Source: Achatina immaculata (taxonomy: Eukaryota; Mollusca; Gastropoda; Stylommatophora; Achatinidae). From it: a DNA stretch of 64,000 bases. The notes beneath the pieces were generated by a model that was given only the letters and a program-made list of their open reading frames with translations, did not search any database and was not told the DNA's origin. Both the position numbers and the translations under genes were made by a program. The stretch is from NCBI GenBank assembly GCA_009760885.1, contig CM019713.1, forward strand, positions 4,023,531 to 4,087,530, written 5' to 3'. Shown piece by piece: positions 53,645 through 63,674 of this stretch. The number at the start of each line of letters is the position of its first letter. Within the stretch, counting starts at the first letter, position 1.

Positions 53645-54305
53645 ACGCTCTCTCTCTCTCTCTCTCTCTCTCTCATTCTCTTTCTCTCTCTCTCTCACTC
53701 TTTTCTTTATCACTCTCTCTCACTCTCACTTTTCTCTCTCTCACTCTCTTACTCTCTTTCATTCTCTCTTTCTCACTCTCTCTCTTTCTCTCTCACTCTC
53801 TCTCTCTATCACTGTCTCTCACTTTCTTTCTCTCTCACTGTCTCTCACTCTCTTTCTCTCTCACTGTCTCTCACTCTCTTTCTCTCTCACTGTCTCTCAC
53901 TCTCTTTCTCTCTCACTGTCTCTCACTGTCTCTCACTCTCTCTATCTCACTCTCTCCCACTTTCTTTCTCTCTCACGCATTCAATCTCTCACTCTCTTCT
54001 TTCTCAGTCTCTCTCTCACTCTCTCTCCTCTCTCCGTCACTCTTTTCTTTATCACTCTCTCTCACTCTCACTCTCTTCTTCTCTCTCTAACTCTTTTTTT
54101 ATCACTTTCTCTCTCACTCTCTCTTACTCTTCTTTATCACACTCTCTTTCGTTCTCATTCTCTCTCACTCTCTTCTTTCTCACTCTCTCTCATTCTTTCC
54201 CTCTTATTCTCTCTCACTCTCTTCTTTCTCAGTCTCTCTCTCTCTCTTCTCTCTCACTCTCTCTCTCTCTCACTCTCTCTCTCTCTCTCACTCACTTTTC
54301 TCTCA
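53645..54305. repeat. CT-rich low-complexity tract
   Basis: CTCTCACTCTC and TTTCTCTCTCACTGTCTCTC units, the latter repeated at about 30-bp spacing around 53815-53940. The 345-codon Leu/Ser frame is an artefact. Confidence 0.93.
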
Positions 54306-54369
54306 AATATAGAAATAACGATCAATCAATCAATCAGTCAATCTCACTCTCTCGTCCTATCGGTCCAAA

Positions 54370-54960
54370 GATACATGGGGCTGCTGGTAGCAAGAGATTT
54401 TCACTTTTCTCAGTACTTCCCTATCTTCTTGGCTTGTCTCCTACGTCAGTACTTCCCTATCTTCTTGGCTTGTCTCCTACGTCAGTACTTCCCTATCTTC
54501 TTGGCTTGTCTCCTACATCAGTACTTCCCTATCTTCTTGGCTTGTCTCCTACGTCAGTCCTTTCTTTACCAGCATTTTCTCTTCTGCACGTCTCCATGTC
54601 GTCCCACGCTTCTTTTGCCCTCGAGGGCCCACATCAATGTTGTTCGTGGTAAAGATTTGTCTGTCGTTTTATAATGTGGCCAGTCCACTGCCACTTCCTC
54701 CTATCAGTCACTACTGACATTGGCCTCATGCCTGCCCCTGTTAGAAAGAAGACAGTACTGATGGTATCTGACAAGAACACCACCTTTTATCTTACATAGA
54801 CACCTGGTCTGGGAGGTCTCAGATGTACACGCCCGCTGTCTGTTTCATTTCCCAGCATTCGTTTCCATATAGTAAGACACTTAAAACAAACTCAGTATCC
54901 CATACACAAACATCCATTAACTTTCCAGTAGCGTCTCCAGCCTCGGTTATAAACCAACAA
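54370..54960 (-). mobile_element. LINE C-terminal fragment with internal minisatellite
   Basis: Minus strand: VLSVLLYGNECWEMKQTAGV near 54880, a broken RQTNLYHE block near 54660, then sequence encoding ETSQED that has been expanded about 4.5 times (36-bp units, 54405-54565). It resembles the (GA)n-tailed lineage, and the CT tract on its left could be that tail. Multiple stops. Confidence 0.7.
54405..54565. repeat. 36-bp minisatellite
   Basis: Units of CAGTACTTCCCTATCTTCTT(GGCTTGTCTCCTACGT), nearly identical, within decayed LINE coding sequence. Confidence 0.93.
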
Positions 54961-55540
54961 ACCACAGACCTCTGCCAGTTATGATCCAGAAAAGGGCCCT
55001 CACAGATCACCGACATCTGTTATCTTGACACTAGAATAACCAGAACAACGGCTGGAAATAAAAGAAAACTACCTGAAATCTTCGCACACGGAAATCAATG
55101 TATATTTCTGTACCCAACACTAGAACTAATATTGACGTTAGAACCTGTGACGGCAACGCCACTCATTGCTGCCCTTGACAAGTAATCTGGCTCTCATCTG
55201 GAGCTAGCCCTTTCTCAAGGATCGCGGGGTTCTGTTAGTAAACATTTCCGACCTCATGCTGCCCCCCAGGCCACGGGCGATAAGCAATAAAGGCGGTAGA
55301 AATGTCTCCGATGGGGCCATAACATTTCTGAATCAAGCGGTAACCATTTGCTCTTCGACCCCACCCTCGACCCAACCCCCCACACCCCCATATAGCGGTA
55401 GGTCTGAGGTCTGAAAGTGTTCTCTGAGATCGGTTTACTGCGCCAGATTCTCTAATACGATCACTCCAGATTGGTCCTCGTGTCTGTTATACTGACTCTC
55501 CCACCTCACTATCCACACAAATAAGTAAATAAATACTGAG
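54961..55540. other. Unique intronic sequence
   Basis: Complex, moderately GC-rich, includes GTTAGTAAACATTTCCGAC (a forkhead-like GTAAACA). Nothing recognised as exon. Confidence 0.4.
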
Positions 55541-55542
55541 TA

Positions 55543-55622
55543 CATTTTGTTCAGTCTTACTGGTATGGTATTTAAGCGCACATTTTGTTCAGTCTTACTG
55601 GTATGGTATTTATGCGCACATT
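55543..55622. repeat. Two-copy 38-bp repeat
   Basis: CATTTTGTTCAGTCTTACTG(GTATGGTATTTAAGCGCA) occurs twice in tandem. Confidence 0.92.
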
Positions 55623-56351
55623 TTCTTTCTTTTCCCGTTATTTTAATAGTCTTGATCGGAAACCAAAATTTTTTTTTTCCCTATTCTCATTTCCTAACTC
55701 ACTTTCCTCGATTTTTCCTCCTTCCTCACTCTCCCTCACTCTTCCTCTTCCCTCCTCACTCTTCCACCTTCTCCACCCTCCAGATTTAGCTCGAGGCCCT
55801 CGCTGCCTGGCGCAGAATGTTATATTCCTTGTGTAAATGTTTAGCTAAACATGCCTGTTTCTTTTGTTTACGCTAACATCCATTTCTCCTACACTTAATT
55901 CCCCGGGTCTTTGTTTTCATTTTTTTTCGTACCCCACCCACCCCATCCCACCCACGCCCCTAGTGGGCGCTTGAAACACAAAAGAAATCCACTGCCTTCT
56001 TCTGTATATAACTTAACCAAAAAAAAAAAAACAAACCATCCCTACATTACTTGTATATGATTAATATACAGATACCTCATTTGTTTTGTATATTTATGTA
56101 AATATTATTTCCTGAAATGTTATCTGATTTCTTTTTAGAAGCTCTGTTCATTGTATAGCTATTTTTATATTTGTTTCGTAGGAATATCTTTCTTACATAT
56201 TTATACGAACCGCGAGAAAATCTTCTAGGTTTTCACTCATTAATCACACTCATATAATTCATGCCATTTTCTGGCTGTCCTGGAAGATCATTAATCTCAA
56301 CACCAACTTGTTTCTTTTTTTTTTTTCCTCAAATTTAAGGAAGACTCACTG
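55623..56351. other. Unique intronic sequence
   Basis: Pyrimidine-rich, then AT-rich; no feature recognised. Confidence 0.4.
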
Positions 56352-56353
56352 TA

Positions 56354-56656
56354 AAGGCAACCCCTGAGTTTCGAACGCGTTCCCGCGTCTGTCTGTAAGA
56401 CGAAATTGTACGTAAGTTGGAATAGTTAGGTACGGTTCGCATGTGTCGTGAATTATATAGCATAAAGTGTGCAGCGTAGCTTTCTGTGCGTAAAACGAAA
56501 AATAGTAAAGTAATCGACGAATCACAAAGCGGTGTACGTTTGTTATTGCGAACTATTCTACGTAATCCGAATTTTTATTATAGTACTATTTACGGAGATC
56601 GCTCTTAACTAGGGGTTTGTAGGTAAATCGGACGTTCGTAACTCGGGGACTGCCTG
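56354..56656. mobile_element. TA-flanked MITE (Tc1/mariner/pogo-like)
   Basis: Left end AAGGCAACCCCTGAGTTTCG (AACG) and right end, read inverted, CAGGCAGTCCCCGAGTTACG (AACG) are inverted repeats of about 24 bp. A TA dinucleotide lies immediately outside each end (56352-56353 and 56657-56658), as in Tc1/mariner-superfamily insertions. The 0.3-kb interior has no ORF and is unusually CpG-rich. Confidence 0.75.
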
Positions 56657-56729
56657 TATGTGACATTTTTGTCCATCTTTGAGAATGGCTTTTTTAAACG
56701 TGCATGTATGTTACTTGTATGCTTTTGGC

Positions 56730-56868
56730 GAGCATCGTTTTGGCGACTGGCGTTGGCTATTATGTTTTCTCCATAGTATCCGATCCTTCATGCAGGCCAC
56801 CACTTTAGTTGATGATCTCATCTCACACCACCTCGTCTGACTATCCAGTATCATTTCTTCCTCCTCCT
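56730..56868 (-). mobile_element. LINE 3' end, (TGA)n-tailed family, short
   Basis: Minus strand: EMILDSQTRWCEMRSSTKVV, ACMKDRILWRKHNSQRQSPK. The family's GRPRE codons are cut off at about 56868, where a CCT run and the tail of another LINE begin. Confidence 0.85.
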
Positions 56869-56874
56869 CCTCCA

Positions 56875-56882
56875 TCATCATT

Positions 56883-56917
<35 letters not shown>

Positions 56918-57860
56918 TATTCCTTTGGGAGCATAGTCCACAAATAAAGGCTATCCAGTCATCCCTGTTCTTGGAATTATTCTCTACTTCCTTCCAAGTG
57001 CATCCCTTGTCTCTGAGCACTGTCATAATTTCTCTAGTTAGTCTAGGTCCTCCTTGCTTTCTATTTCCTCGAAGATTCCATGTCAGCTCCTGTCTTGCTA
57101 TGCTGGTGTCGGGTTTCCTCAGAGTGTGGCCAATCCACCTTCACTTCCTAGACATGATTTGTAGGTTCATACATTCTTGTCCTGCCCTTTCCCAGACCTC
57201 CTAGTTCCTGCTCTTGTCCTGCCATTTAATGTTTAAAATATTCCTCAAGCAGTAGTTCATGAATGTTTGTATCCTCTGTTGTATTGCCTTGGTCATAACC
57301 CATGTCTCTGAACCATATAGTAGGACAGTCTTTACGTTTGTATTGAAAAGCCTATGTCTGATTCTTGTTTTGATGTTCTTAGGTGACTATACTTTGTTAA
57401 GTTGGATAAATGCTGTCCTGGCCTTGGTTATTCTAGCCTCAAAATCCTTTTCCGTTCACCCGTATTTACAAGCTATGCTGCCTAAATATGTGAAATACTC
57501 TTCTTCCTCAGTTGGCACTCCATTAGTTACCATGAGGCTAATGCTTGCACTATTAATTTTCATTATCTTAATTTTTTTGTCTGTTAATATATAGTCCTTG
57601 TATAGTATATATAGTATATATAATATATACACCCATTGATGAGATTGAAAAACTCGCCGAAGACAGGACATCTTGGCGAACTACCTTGCAGGCGCTATGT
57701 GATGTTCAACGGCGCTGGAAGGATGTAAGATGTAAGAATATATAGTCCCGGTTTAGCTGAATTCTTGCTTTAAGATCTGAAGTTTCTCTTGCATTTGCTT
57801 GTGGCTGTTTGCCAGAAGTGGCACATCATCTGCGAAGTCGGGTGTTTATATAATGTGATG
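56875..57860 (-). mobile_element. LINE reverse-transcriptase pseudogene, (TGA)n tail, split by nested LINE
   Basis: Minus strand. The catalytic block PDFADDVPLLANSHKQMQEK lies at about 57850-57790, then LQILKQEFS. An insert (57598-57736) interrupts; coding resumes with KKIKIMKINSASISLMVTNG, VPTEEEEYFTYLGSIACKYG and DFEARITKARTAF, and ends with RWIGHTLRKPDTSIARQELT, WNLRGNRKQGGPR and WIAFICGLCSQRN. The tail is (GAT)n (56877-56918). Stops and frameshifts are frequent. Confidence 0.85.
57586..57748 (+). mobile_element. Nested LINE 3' end with 12-bp target duplication
   Basis: Insert 57598-57736 is bounded by AATATATAGTCC on both sides (57586-57597 and 57737-57748). It carries PIDEIEKLAEDRTSWRTTLQ and ALCDVQRRWKDVRC and ends GATGTAAGATGTAAG, like the copy at 5.5 kb. 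A TATA-rich stretch of about 30 bp precedes the coding part. Confidence 0.85.
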
Positions 57861-57869
57861 TAATTTGGT

Positions 57870-58365
57870 GGCAGCAGTTTTCATGATGATTACGTCTGGT
57901 TTTCTCATGCTGCACCCACGTCTCCGCTTTCACGTGTTACGCTGACCCACATCTTCTCATTTTCTCATTATAAAAAGGGAGAAGAAAATGGAAAAGAAAG
58001 AGAAAACTGTCAGTCTTCATCCATATTCTTCCCAAATCTATCCTTCCTCTCCGTGGAGGAACCATGGCAATTTTAAACCACTCTTCCGTAAAGCTCGTCA
58101 GAGTTTTATAAAAGAATTTGATGCTCCAAGGCGTCCGGGAGGGGGTGGGGGGAATCCGGGCGGGGAAATCTGAAAGGAACCCTAATGTTTTCTTCAAGGT
58201 CTTCTTGACCGGGCGAGATATTAACGAGATCTTAATATCGGTTTCTGAATCTCTCAAAGAGTTTTGTGGGTCCGATTGTCCACGGGCCTGTGAGCTTGTG
58301 TGATCTGCATGTAGATATAGCGACGTTTCTTAGACGTGAATAATAGTTTGCTTCTTACTTGAATG
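57870..58365. other. Unique intronic sequence
   Basis: Complex sequence without repeats; no exon recognised. Confidence 0.4.
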
Positions 58366-58369
58366 CACT

Positions 58370-58915
58370 CTGTTTAGTTTGAAGCATTGGGCTGACTCTG
58401 TTTAGTTTGAAGCATTGGGCTGACTTTGTTTAGTTTGAAGTATTGGACTGGCTCTGTTTAGTTTGAAGCATTGGACTGGTGTCTGTTTAGTTTGAAGCAT
58501 TGGACTGGTGTCTGTTTAGTTTGAAGCATTGGACTGGTGTCTGTTTAGTTTGAAGCATTAGACTGACTCTTTTTAGTTTGAAGCATTGGACTGACTGTGT
58601 TTAGTTTGAATCACTGGAGTGGCTCTGTTTAGGTTGAAGCATTGGACTGGCTCTGTTTAGTTTCAAGCAATGGACTGACTCTATTTAGTTTGAAGCATTG
58701 GGCTGACTGTGTTTAGTTTGAATCATTGGAGTGGCTCTGTTTAGGTTGAAGCATTGGACTGGCTCTGTTTAGTTTGAAGCAATGGACTAGCTCTGTTTAG
58801 TTTGAAGCATTGGACTGGTGTCTGTTTAGTTTGAATCATTGGACTGGCTCTGTTTAGTTTGAAACATTGGACTGGCTCTGTTTAGTTTGAAACATTGGAC
58901 TGGTGTCTGCTGTGA
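58370..58915. repeat. 28-bp minisatellite
   Basis: About 19 units of CTGTTTAGTTTGAAGCATTG(GACTGGCT), with GTGTCTG length variants. Confidence 0.95.
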
Positions 58916-60350
58916 CTGTGAGGGTCTTTTCTTTTTTTTTAGGTAACTAGCATTAGAGTACGGAGAAATTCCTTGATCACATCTTCATTAAAAAAAATAA
59001 CGCCATTAATTGAATATTTCGTTCGTCGATGTTTGGGAAAGTTCCTCAGAAATTATATAATATCTGTCTTGCAAAACGAGGCATATCTATGTATACTATG
59101 CACATATAAGCAAAATGTAGGTTATTATGCGAGTCGTGGCTGTTCAAGCATTATTATAATACACGTTTAAGCAAGTGAGGATGTGAACGTTGGTCATTTG
59201 GTCGTGTGGCTGAGTTGTTATTGTACTCGGTCACGAGAGAGGTATTTCGCGAGACTTTCTGGAGGGAGAACATCTGTGTGAAAGCTAGAGAATGGGCATA
59301 TGCGAGGTCTATATCTGTCTACTTGAGTGCTCAGAAAGTTATTAAATATGGAGTGTGTATACGAGATCCTGGAACTGGACTTATGCTTGGGATTGTTCTT
59401 TAATACAGAAGTCGTTCCCGAGTCCGCGTTCAAAGTGAGCATGAGGTTGTTTCGTTTGTTTGGGTTTTGTTGTATGTTGAACTGTCACTACTTACAACAT
59501 GACTCATCACACATAAATCATCCACCACTAGATCATGCCATACATATCCTGGGGCTGGAAGGGAAAACTTGTACACTCGGTGCAGACAGTGCATTAAGAA
59601 ACAAAACTGATATTCACGTAAAAATCAGCTCCATGTGTACGTGAATTAGGGCATTATTCAAGGGCAGCTTGATTTTTAAAGAACACGTCTATAAGCGTTT
59701 TGTTTCCACTCCACAGACTGAAAGGAGTCCATGGAGGTTCTGCTGCATTGTCACATAGAGCCTAGTTCTTGGATCTCTGAGGTCTCCCCTCATTCCAGAT
59801 AATCTGATCATGCGGGAGGGAAGAGGTGTGGGAGGAGGTGGGGGTGGTTGGGAGTGAGGGAGGGAGGGAGAAGAGAAAGGACCACATGTCCTCTTCCCAA
59901 GGTCCCTACAGCCTGCGTGTATAACTAACGCCAGATAGACGTCAAGCTAGAATTCTCCTTATGTTTTGCTTATTCGATTTGGGCGCTGGATGCCGTTATA
60001 TCGGCTTTCCCCTCGTCGCTAATTTTTTTTCTTCCTGGGCACAGAAAGAAAGAAGGTAGGCGTCCTAACCGAGTTGGGAATGGAGACCTTTTTTTCCCTG
60101 TCTTTGGGTGACAATATATGATGTACAGGGAACAAAAAAACACGCAGGGGATGGATGGGAATAGAAGGGGAGAAAAAACGGGATTCGAGGTCTAAAGTTT
60201 ACGCTTTCTATATTTCAGGTCATGGGTTCAATAACAGAAAGAATATGGTAGAGTAGAACTGTGGTTAATGCACTAGCTTTTCGTGACAAATGAAGCCGGA
60301 TTCATTCCTGTCTTCCAGCATGTTTTAGTCATTCCAGGTGGAAAAAAAAT
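58916..60350. other. Unique intronic sequence
   Basis: 1.4 kb without tandem repeats or transposon motifs except a G-rich patch at 59815-59880. No credible exon. Confidence 0.4.
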
Positions 60351-60354
60351 AGTC

Positions 60355-60965
60355 TAAATCGTGAGGAAAGGGACTAAAAACAGCCGTGTAGTGGAAACAA
60401 GTAGTCTACCTCGTAAGTAAAAGGAGTAAAAACAGCCGTGTAGTGGAAACAAGCAACTCTACTTCGTAAGTAAAAGGAGTAAAAACAGCCGTGTAGTGGA
60501 AACAAGCAAGTCTACCTCGTAAGTAAAAGGAGTAAAAACAGCCATGTAGTGGAAACAGGCAAGTCTACCTCGTAAGTAATGAGGACAAGCAACAGTCTAT
60601 ATCGTAAGTAAACAAGCAGTGATCCAAGAAAGACAAGCAGTCACAAAATGAATATAAGCAGCAGTCTATGAAAGAGAAGCAGTGACTTAAGGAAAACAAA
60701 AAGTCACATGATCAGTGCATGCGAACGAAGAAGAATACGAAGAAGACATGATAAATGCAAGCAGAAGTCCATGAAAGACAAGCAGCGACCTAAGAAAAAC
60801 AAAAAAGTCACATGATAAATGCAAGCAGAAGTCCATGAAAGACAAGCAGCAACTTAATAAAGACAAGAAGCAACTTAATAAAGACAAGAAGCCACATAAT
60901 GAATACAAACAGCTATCTTGGGATGACTAGCAGCGATCTAAGGAAAAGAAGCAAAAACTGAACAA
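60355..60965. repeat. 53-bp minisatellite and degenerate extension
   Basis: 60355-60595 holds four units of AGTCTACCTCGTAAGTAAAA(GGAGTAAAAACAGCCGTGTAGTGGAAACAAGCA). 60600-60965 is a looser series built on GACAAGCAG(C)A, AGTCACATGATAAATGCA and similar motifs. Confidence 0.88.
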
Positions 60966-61530
60966 AAATAGGCAACAAACAATATACTACTGCCATGTTT
61001 TGAACTTCGTCAAAAGAAAAAAAAATGCTTATAATTGGATCATGCGCAATCTAGTAACACGAAAGATAAGCAGCGTGTGATAACATTAGTGAAAGAATCC
61101 TGTGGATGGACGTGATCACCTTGATAGTTCGACATGAAATCTGAGGAAACAGTGGCCAGCTGCAGGCTATGTAAACTGTTTACAGTATCTGTGTTTGCAA
61201 TATGTAAACAGTGTGTCTCCCATAGTTCACTTCTACTTCCCTTTGAGTTCTGAATACGTTTCATGAATCCTCGTCCCCTTGCGGATACTTGTGGCTCAGA
61301 TGATAGCGCTGGCCTCAGTATTTCTTGTCTGTTACCGGAATATTTTTCATGATTTTCGTACTTTCTGTGAAAAAAAATCTTTCGGTGGTAAATTATGACT
61401 GATTTATTTTCGCTTGCCAATCAGAAGTTCCCTGGCTCAATTTCTCACTGACAGAATTTTGTTTGTTTTCAGACCGACCAGAACCGAGGTGAATCAAGCC
61501 TCGAATAGTGAGTACCTAGGGTTTCCCTAG
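60966..61530. other. Unique intronic sequence
   Basis: A 126-codon minus-strand frame (61040-61420) has no recognisable family and is not called. Confidence 0.35.
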
Positions 61531-61534
61531 AAAA

Positions 61535-61612
61535 ACAAAGGCAGCGAGGGGAGATGCTGGCATCCCTACTACCTCAAATGCTGTAATAGCCTAGAAATGT
61601 GAAGACACTAAC
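61535..61612 (+). repeat. Dispersed ~80-bp repeat
   Basis: CTGGCATCCCTAC(TAC)CTCAAATGCTGTA and GCCTAGAAATGTGAA match 8055-8110 and 9475-9530 inside the 1.42-kb duplicated block, so this is a third dispersed copy of a non-coding repeat. Confidence 0.7.
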
Positions 61613-61624
61613 ACTTCACATCCC

Positions 61625-62045
61625 TCATTCATTCATTTGCATGTCCCTTGCGGAACTTTGCCTCCCAAATAGCACTCCTGTAAGCCTCTCGGTTGTGAGC
61701 AAGATGGCCTGCCGCTGATGTATCCATTTGCAGATCCTCAACGATGTCTGGCAGCCATCTTCGCCTTGGTCTTCCTCTCTTTTTTTCCCCCGTTATGTAC
61801 CCTTCCAAGACGGTCTTCTCCAGATTATCATGACGTTTAATGTGTCCAAAATATTTAAGTTTTCTCTCTTTAATCCTCTTTACTACCCAGCCTTCTTCAA
61901 TATTAAACTCTTGTAGCATAGATATATTTGTTCTTTTTTGCGTCCATGATATTTGTAGAACTCTTCTGTAGCATTTACATTCAAAGGCATTTATGTGTTT
62001 CTCAGCTGTTTTTTTGTTAAGTGTCCAGGTCTCACATTCCTACGG
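61625..62045 (-). mobile_element. LINE 3' end, (TGAA)n-tailed family, best open copy
   Basis: Minus strand: LQEFNIEEGWVVKRIKERKL, KYFGHIKRHDNLEKTVLEGY, KRGRPRRRWLPDIVEDLQMD, TSAAGHLAHNREAYRSAIWE and AKFRKGHANE (stop about 61629). The frame is open for 96 codons; upstream to about 62045 the LINE continues with the block shared with 17.2 and 19.9 kb. Tail plus-strand (ATTC) at 61627-61637. Confidence 0.9.
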
Positions 62046-62840
62046 CATGCAAATACTACGGGACATAGAGATATCTTCTGAACCGGTAATATCATACTGG
62101 CAGTTACGATATTACCGACGTGTTATATATGTGGCACTGAACTTGGTCAGTATTGTGTGCGGGAAAATGCTGAAGAATTAATCAGCAGTAACAAAAGGCG
62201 GCATCGCGTCAGATATCAGGCGGGGCACGTGGAAACGAAGACAAGAAAATAATAAACTTTAGATAAAAGGGAGGTCCGATGCGGGTCCCGTGAAACCATC
62301 TGTACATCAAATTGAAATCAGCCCAGCTAAAACAACTAACCTTTCTTCAGTGTCAAAGTGCGATGTCTTACAGGCTTCTGATCTTTCAGATGGTTTTGAT
62401 TCAGGCAGACGTTAGATGTTAATCAGCGTCTTCATTTTGTGGATTAAACGGATTATAATTTGACTGGTAATAAAACGGATTAGCTTGGAAGAGACCATGT
62501 TAAGCTTGAGTTACATTTCGTTATAAATTTTACGCTCATTTCTTTCTCGGGCGACTAAACGGGCGATGAACGCCGTAGAAGAAGTACACTATAACAATCT
62601 ACCAACCACATTCTTTGGGTTGATGATCATTCAGATTCATAAGTCGTAGAAAAAAAAAAGAAATTTACAAAAGAAGAGACGTAAAACGGGAAGGAAGGAA
62701 GAAAGAAGTTAAGGATAAAGAAATACGTGATTTAAAAAAAAATAAGGCGAGAAGTAGGGAAAAAAAAAGGAAAAGGCATGAACGTTGATGAGCAGTACTT
62801 TGGAAGTGGGATTTTGCAAAATAAAATGTGGATGTGGTTC
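62046..62840. other. Unique intronic sequence
   Basis: AT-rich with purine-rich runs at 62650-62780; no gene. Confidence 0.4.
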
Positions 62841-62844
62841 ATTT

Positions 62845-63515
62845 TCTTATTCCTTGTGTGGTTTGTCGTCATTTTCCTGATATTCCTCGTGCGGTTTGTC
62901 ATCATTTTCCTGATATTCCTCGTGTGGTTTGTCATCATTTTTCTGATATCCTCGTGTGGTTTGTCATCATTTTTCTGATATCCTCGTGTGGTTTGTCATC
63001 ATTTTCCTGATATTCCTCTTGTGGTTTGTCCTCATTTTTCTGATATTCCTCGTGTGGTTTGTCATCATTTTTCTGATATCCTCGTGTGGTTTGTCATCAT
63101 TTTTCTGATATCCTCATGTGGTTTGTCATCATTTTTCTGATATTCCTCTTGTGGTTTGTCCTCATTTTTTCTGATATTCCTCGTGTGGTTTGTCATCATT
63201 TTTCTGATATCCTCGTGTGGTTTGTCATCATTTTTCTGATATCCTCGTGTGGTTTGTCATCATTTTTCTGATATTCCTCTTGTGGTTTGTCCTCATTTTC
63301 CTGATATTCCTCGTGTGGTTTGTCATCATTTTTCTGATATTCTTCTTGCGGTTTGTCTTCATTTTCCTGGTAGTTCTCATGTGATTTGTCATCATTTTTC
63401 TGATATTTCTCTTGTGGTTTGTCATTATTTTCCTGATATTCCTGATGTGGTTTTGTTATCATTTTCCTGATGTTCCTGATATGGTTTTGTTATCATTTTC
63501 CTGATTTTCCTGATG
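62845..63515. repeat. 33-bp minisatellite
   Basis: About 20 units of GTGGTTTGTCATCATTTTTC(TGATATTCCTCGT). Some units are 32 bp (GATATCCTCG), which shifts frames. Where 33 bp is kept, the minus strand reads DKPHEEYQENE-type 11-residue repeats. Confidence 0.95.
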
Positions 63516-63636
63516 TGAGTTGGTACCATCTTCCCGATGTTGTTCTTTACAGTCTTCTCGACATGGTTCTTATTTGTCGATATATAAAATACATTCTGCT
63601 AAAAACTCCATCAATAGTCTGACTCATGATACTCGT

Positions 63637-63674
<38 letters not shown>

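Noticed and set aside
53599..54652. 345-codon and 163-codon Ser/Leu-rich frames
   Set aside because: Produced by a CT-rich simple repeat; no domain or codon signal outside the repeat.
59190..59260. GTGTGGCTGAGTTGTTATTG, resembling a Ser/Leu A box
   Set aside because: No matching B box at the right distance.
60240..60320. tRNA-like boxes (GTGGTTAATGCAC, GGATTCATTCC)
   Set aside because: Cannot be folded into a full tRNA by eye and no SINE body follows.
61040..61420. 126-codon minus-strand frame in unique sequence
   Set aside because: No recognised domain or exon signal.
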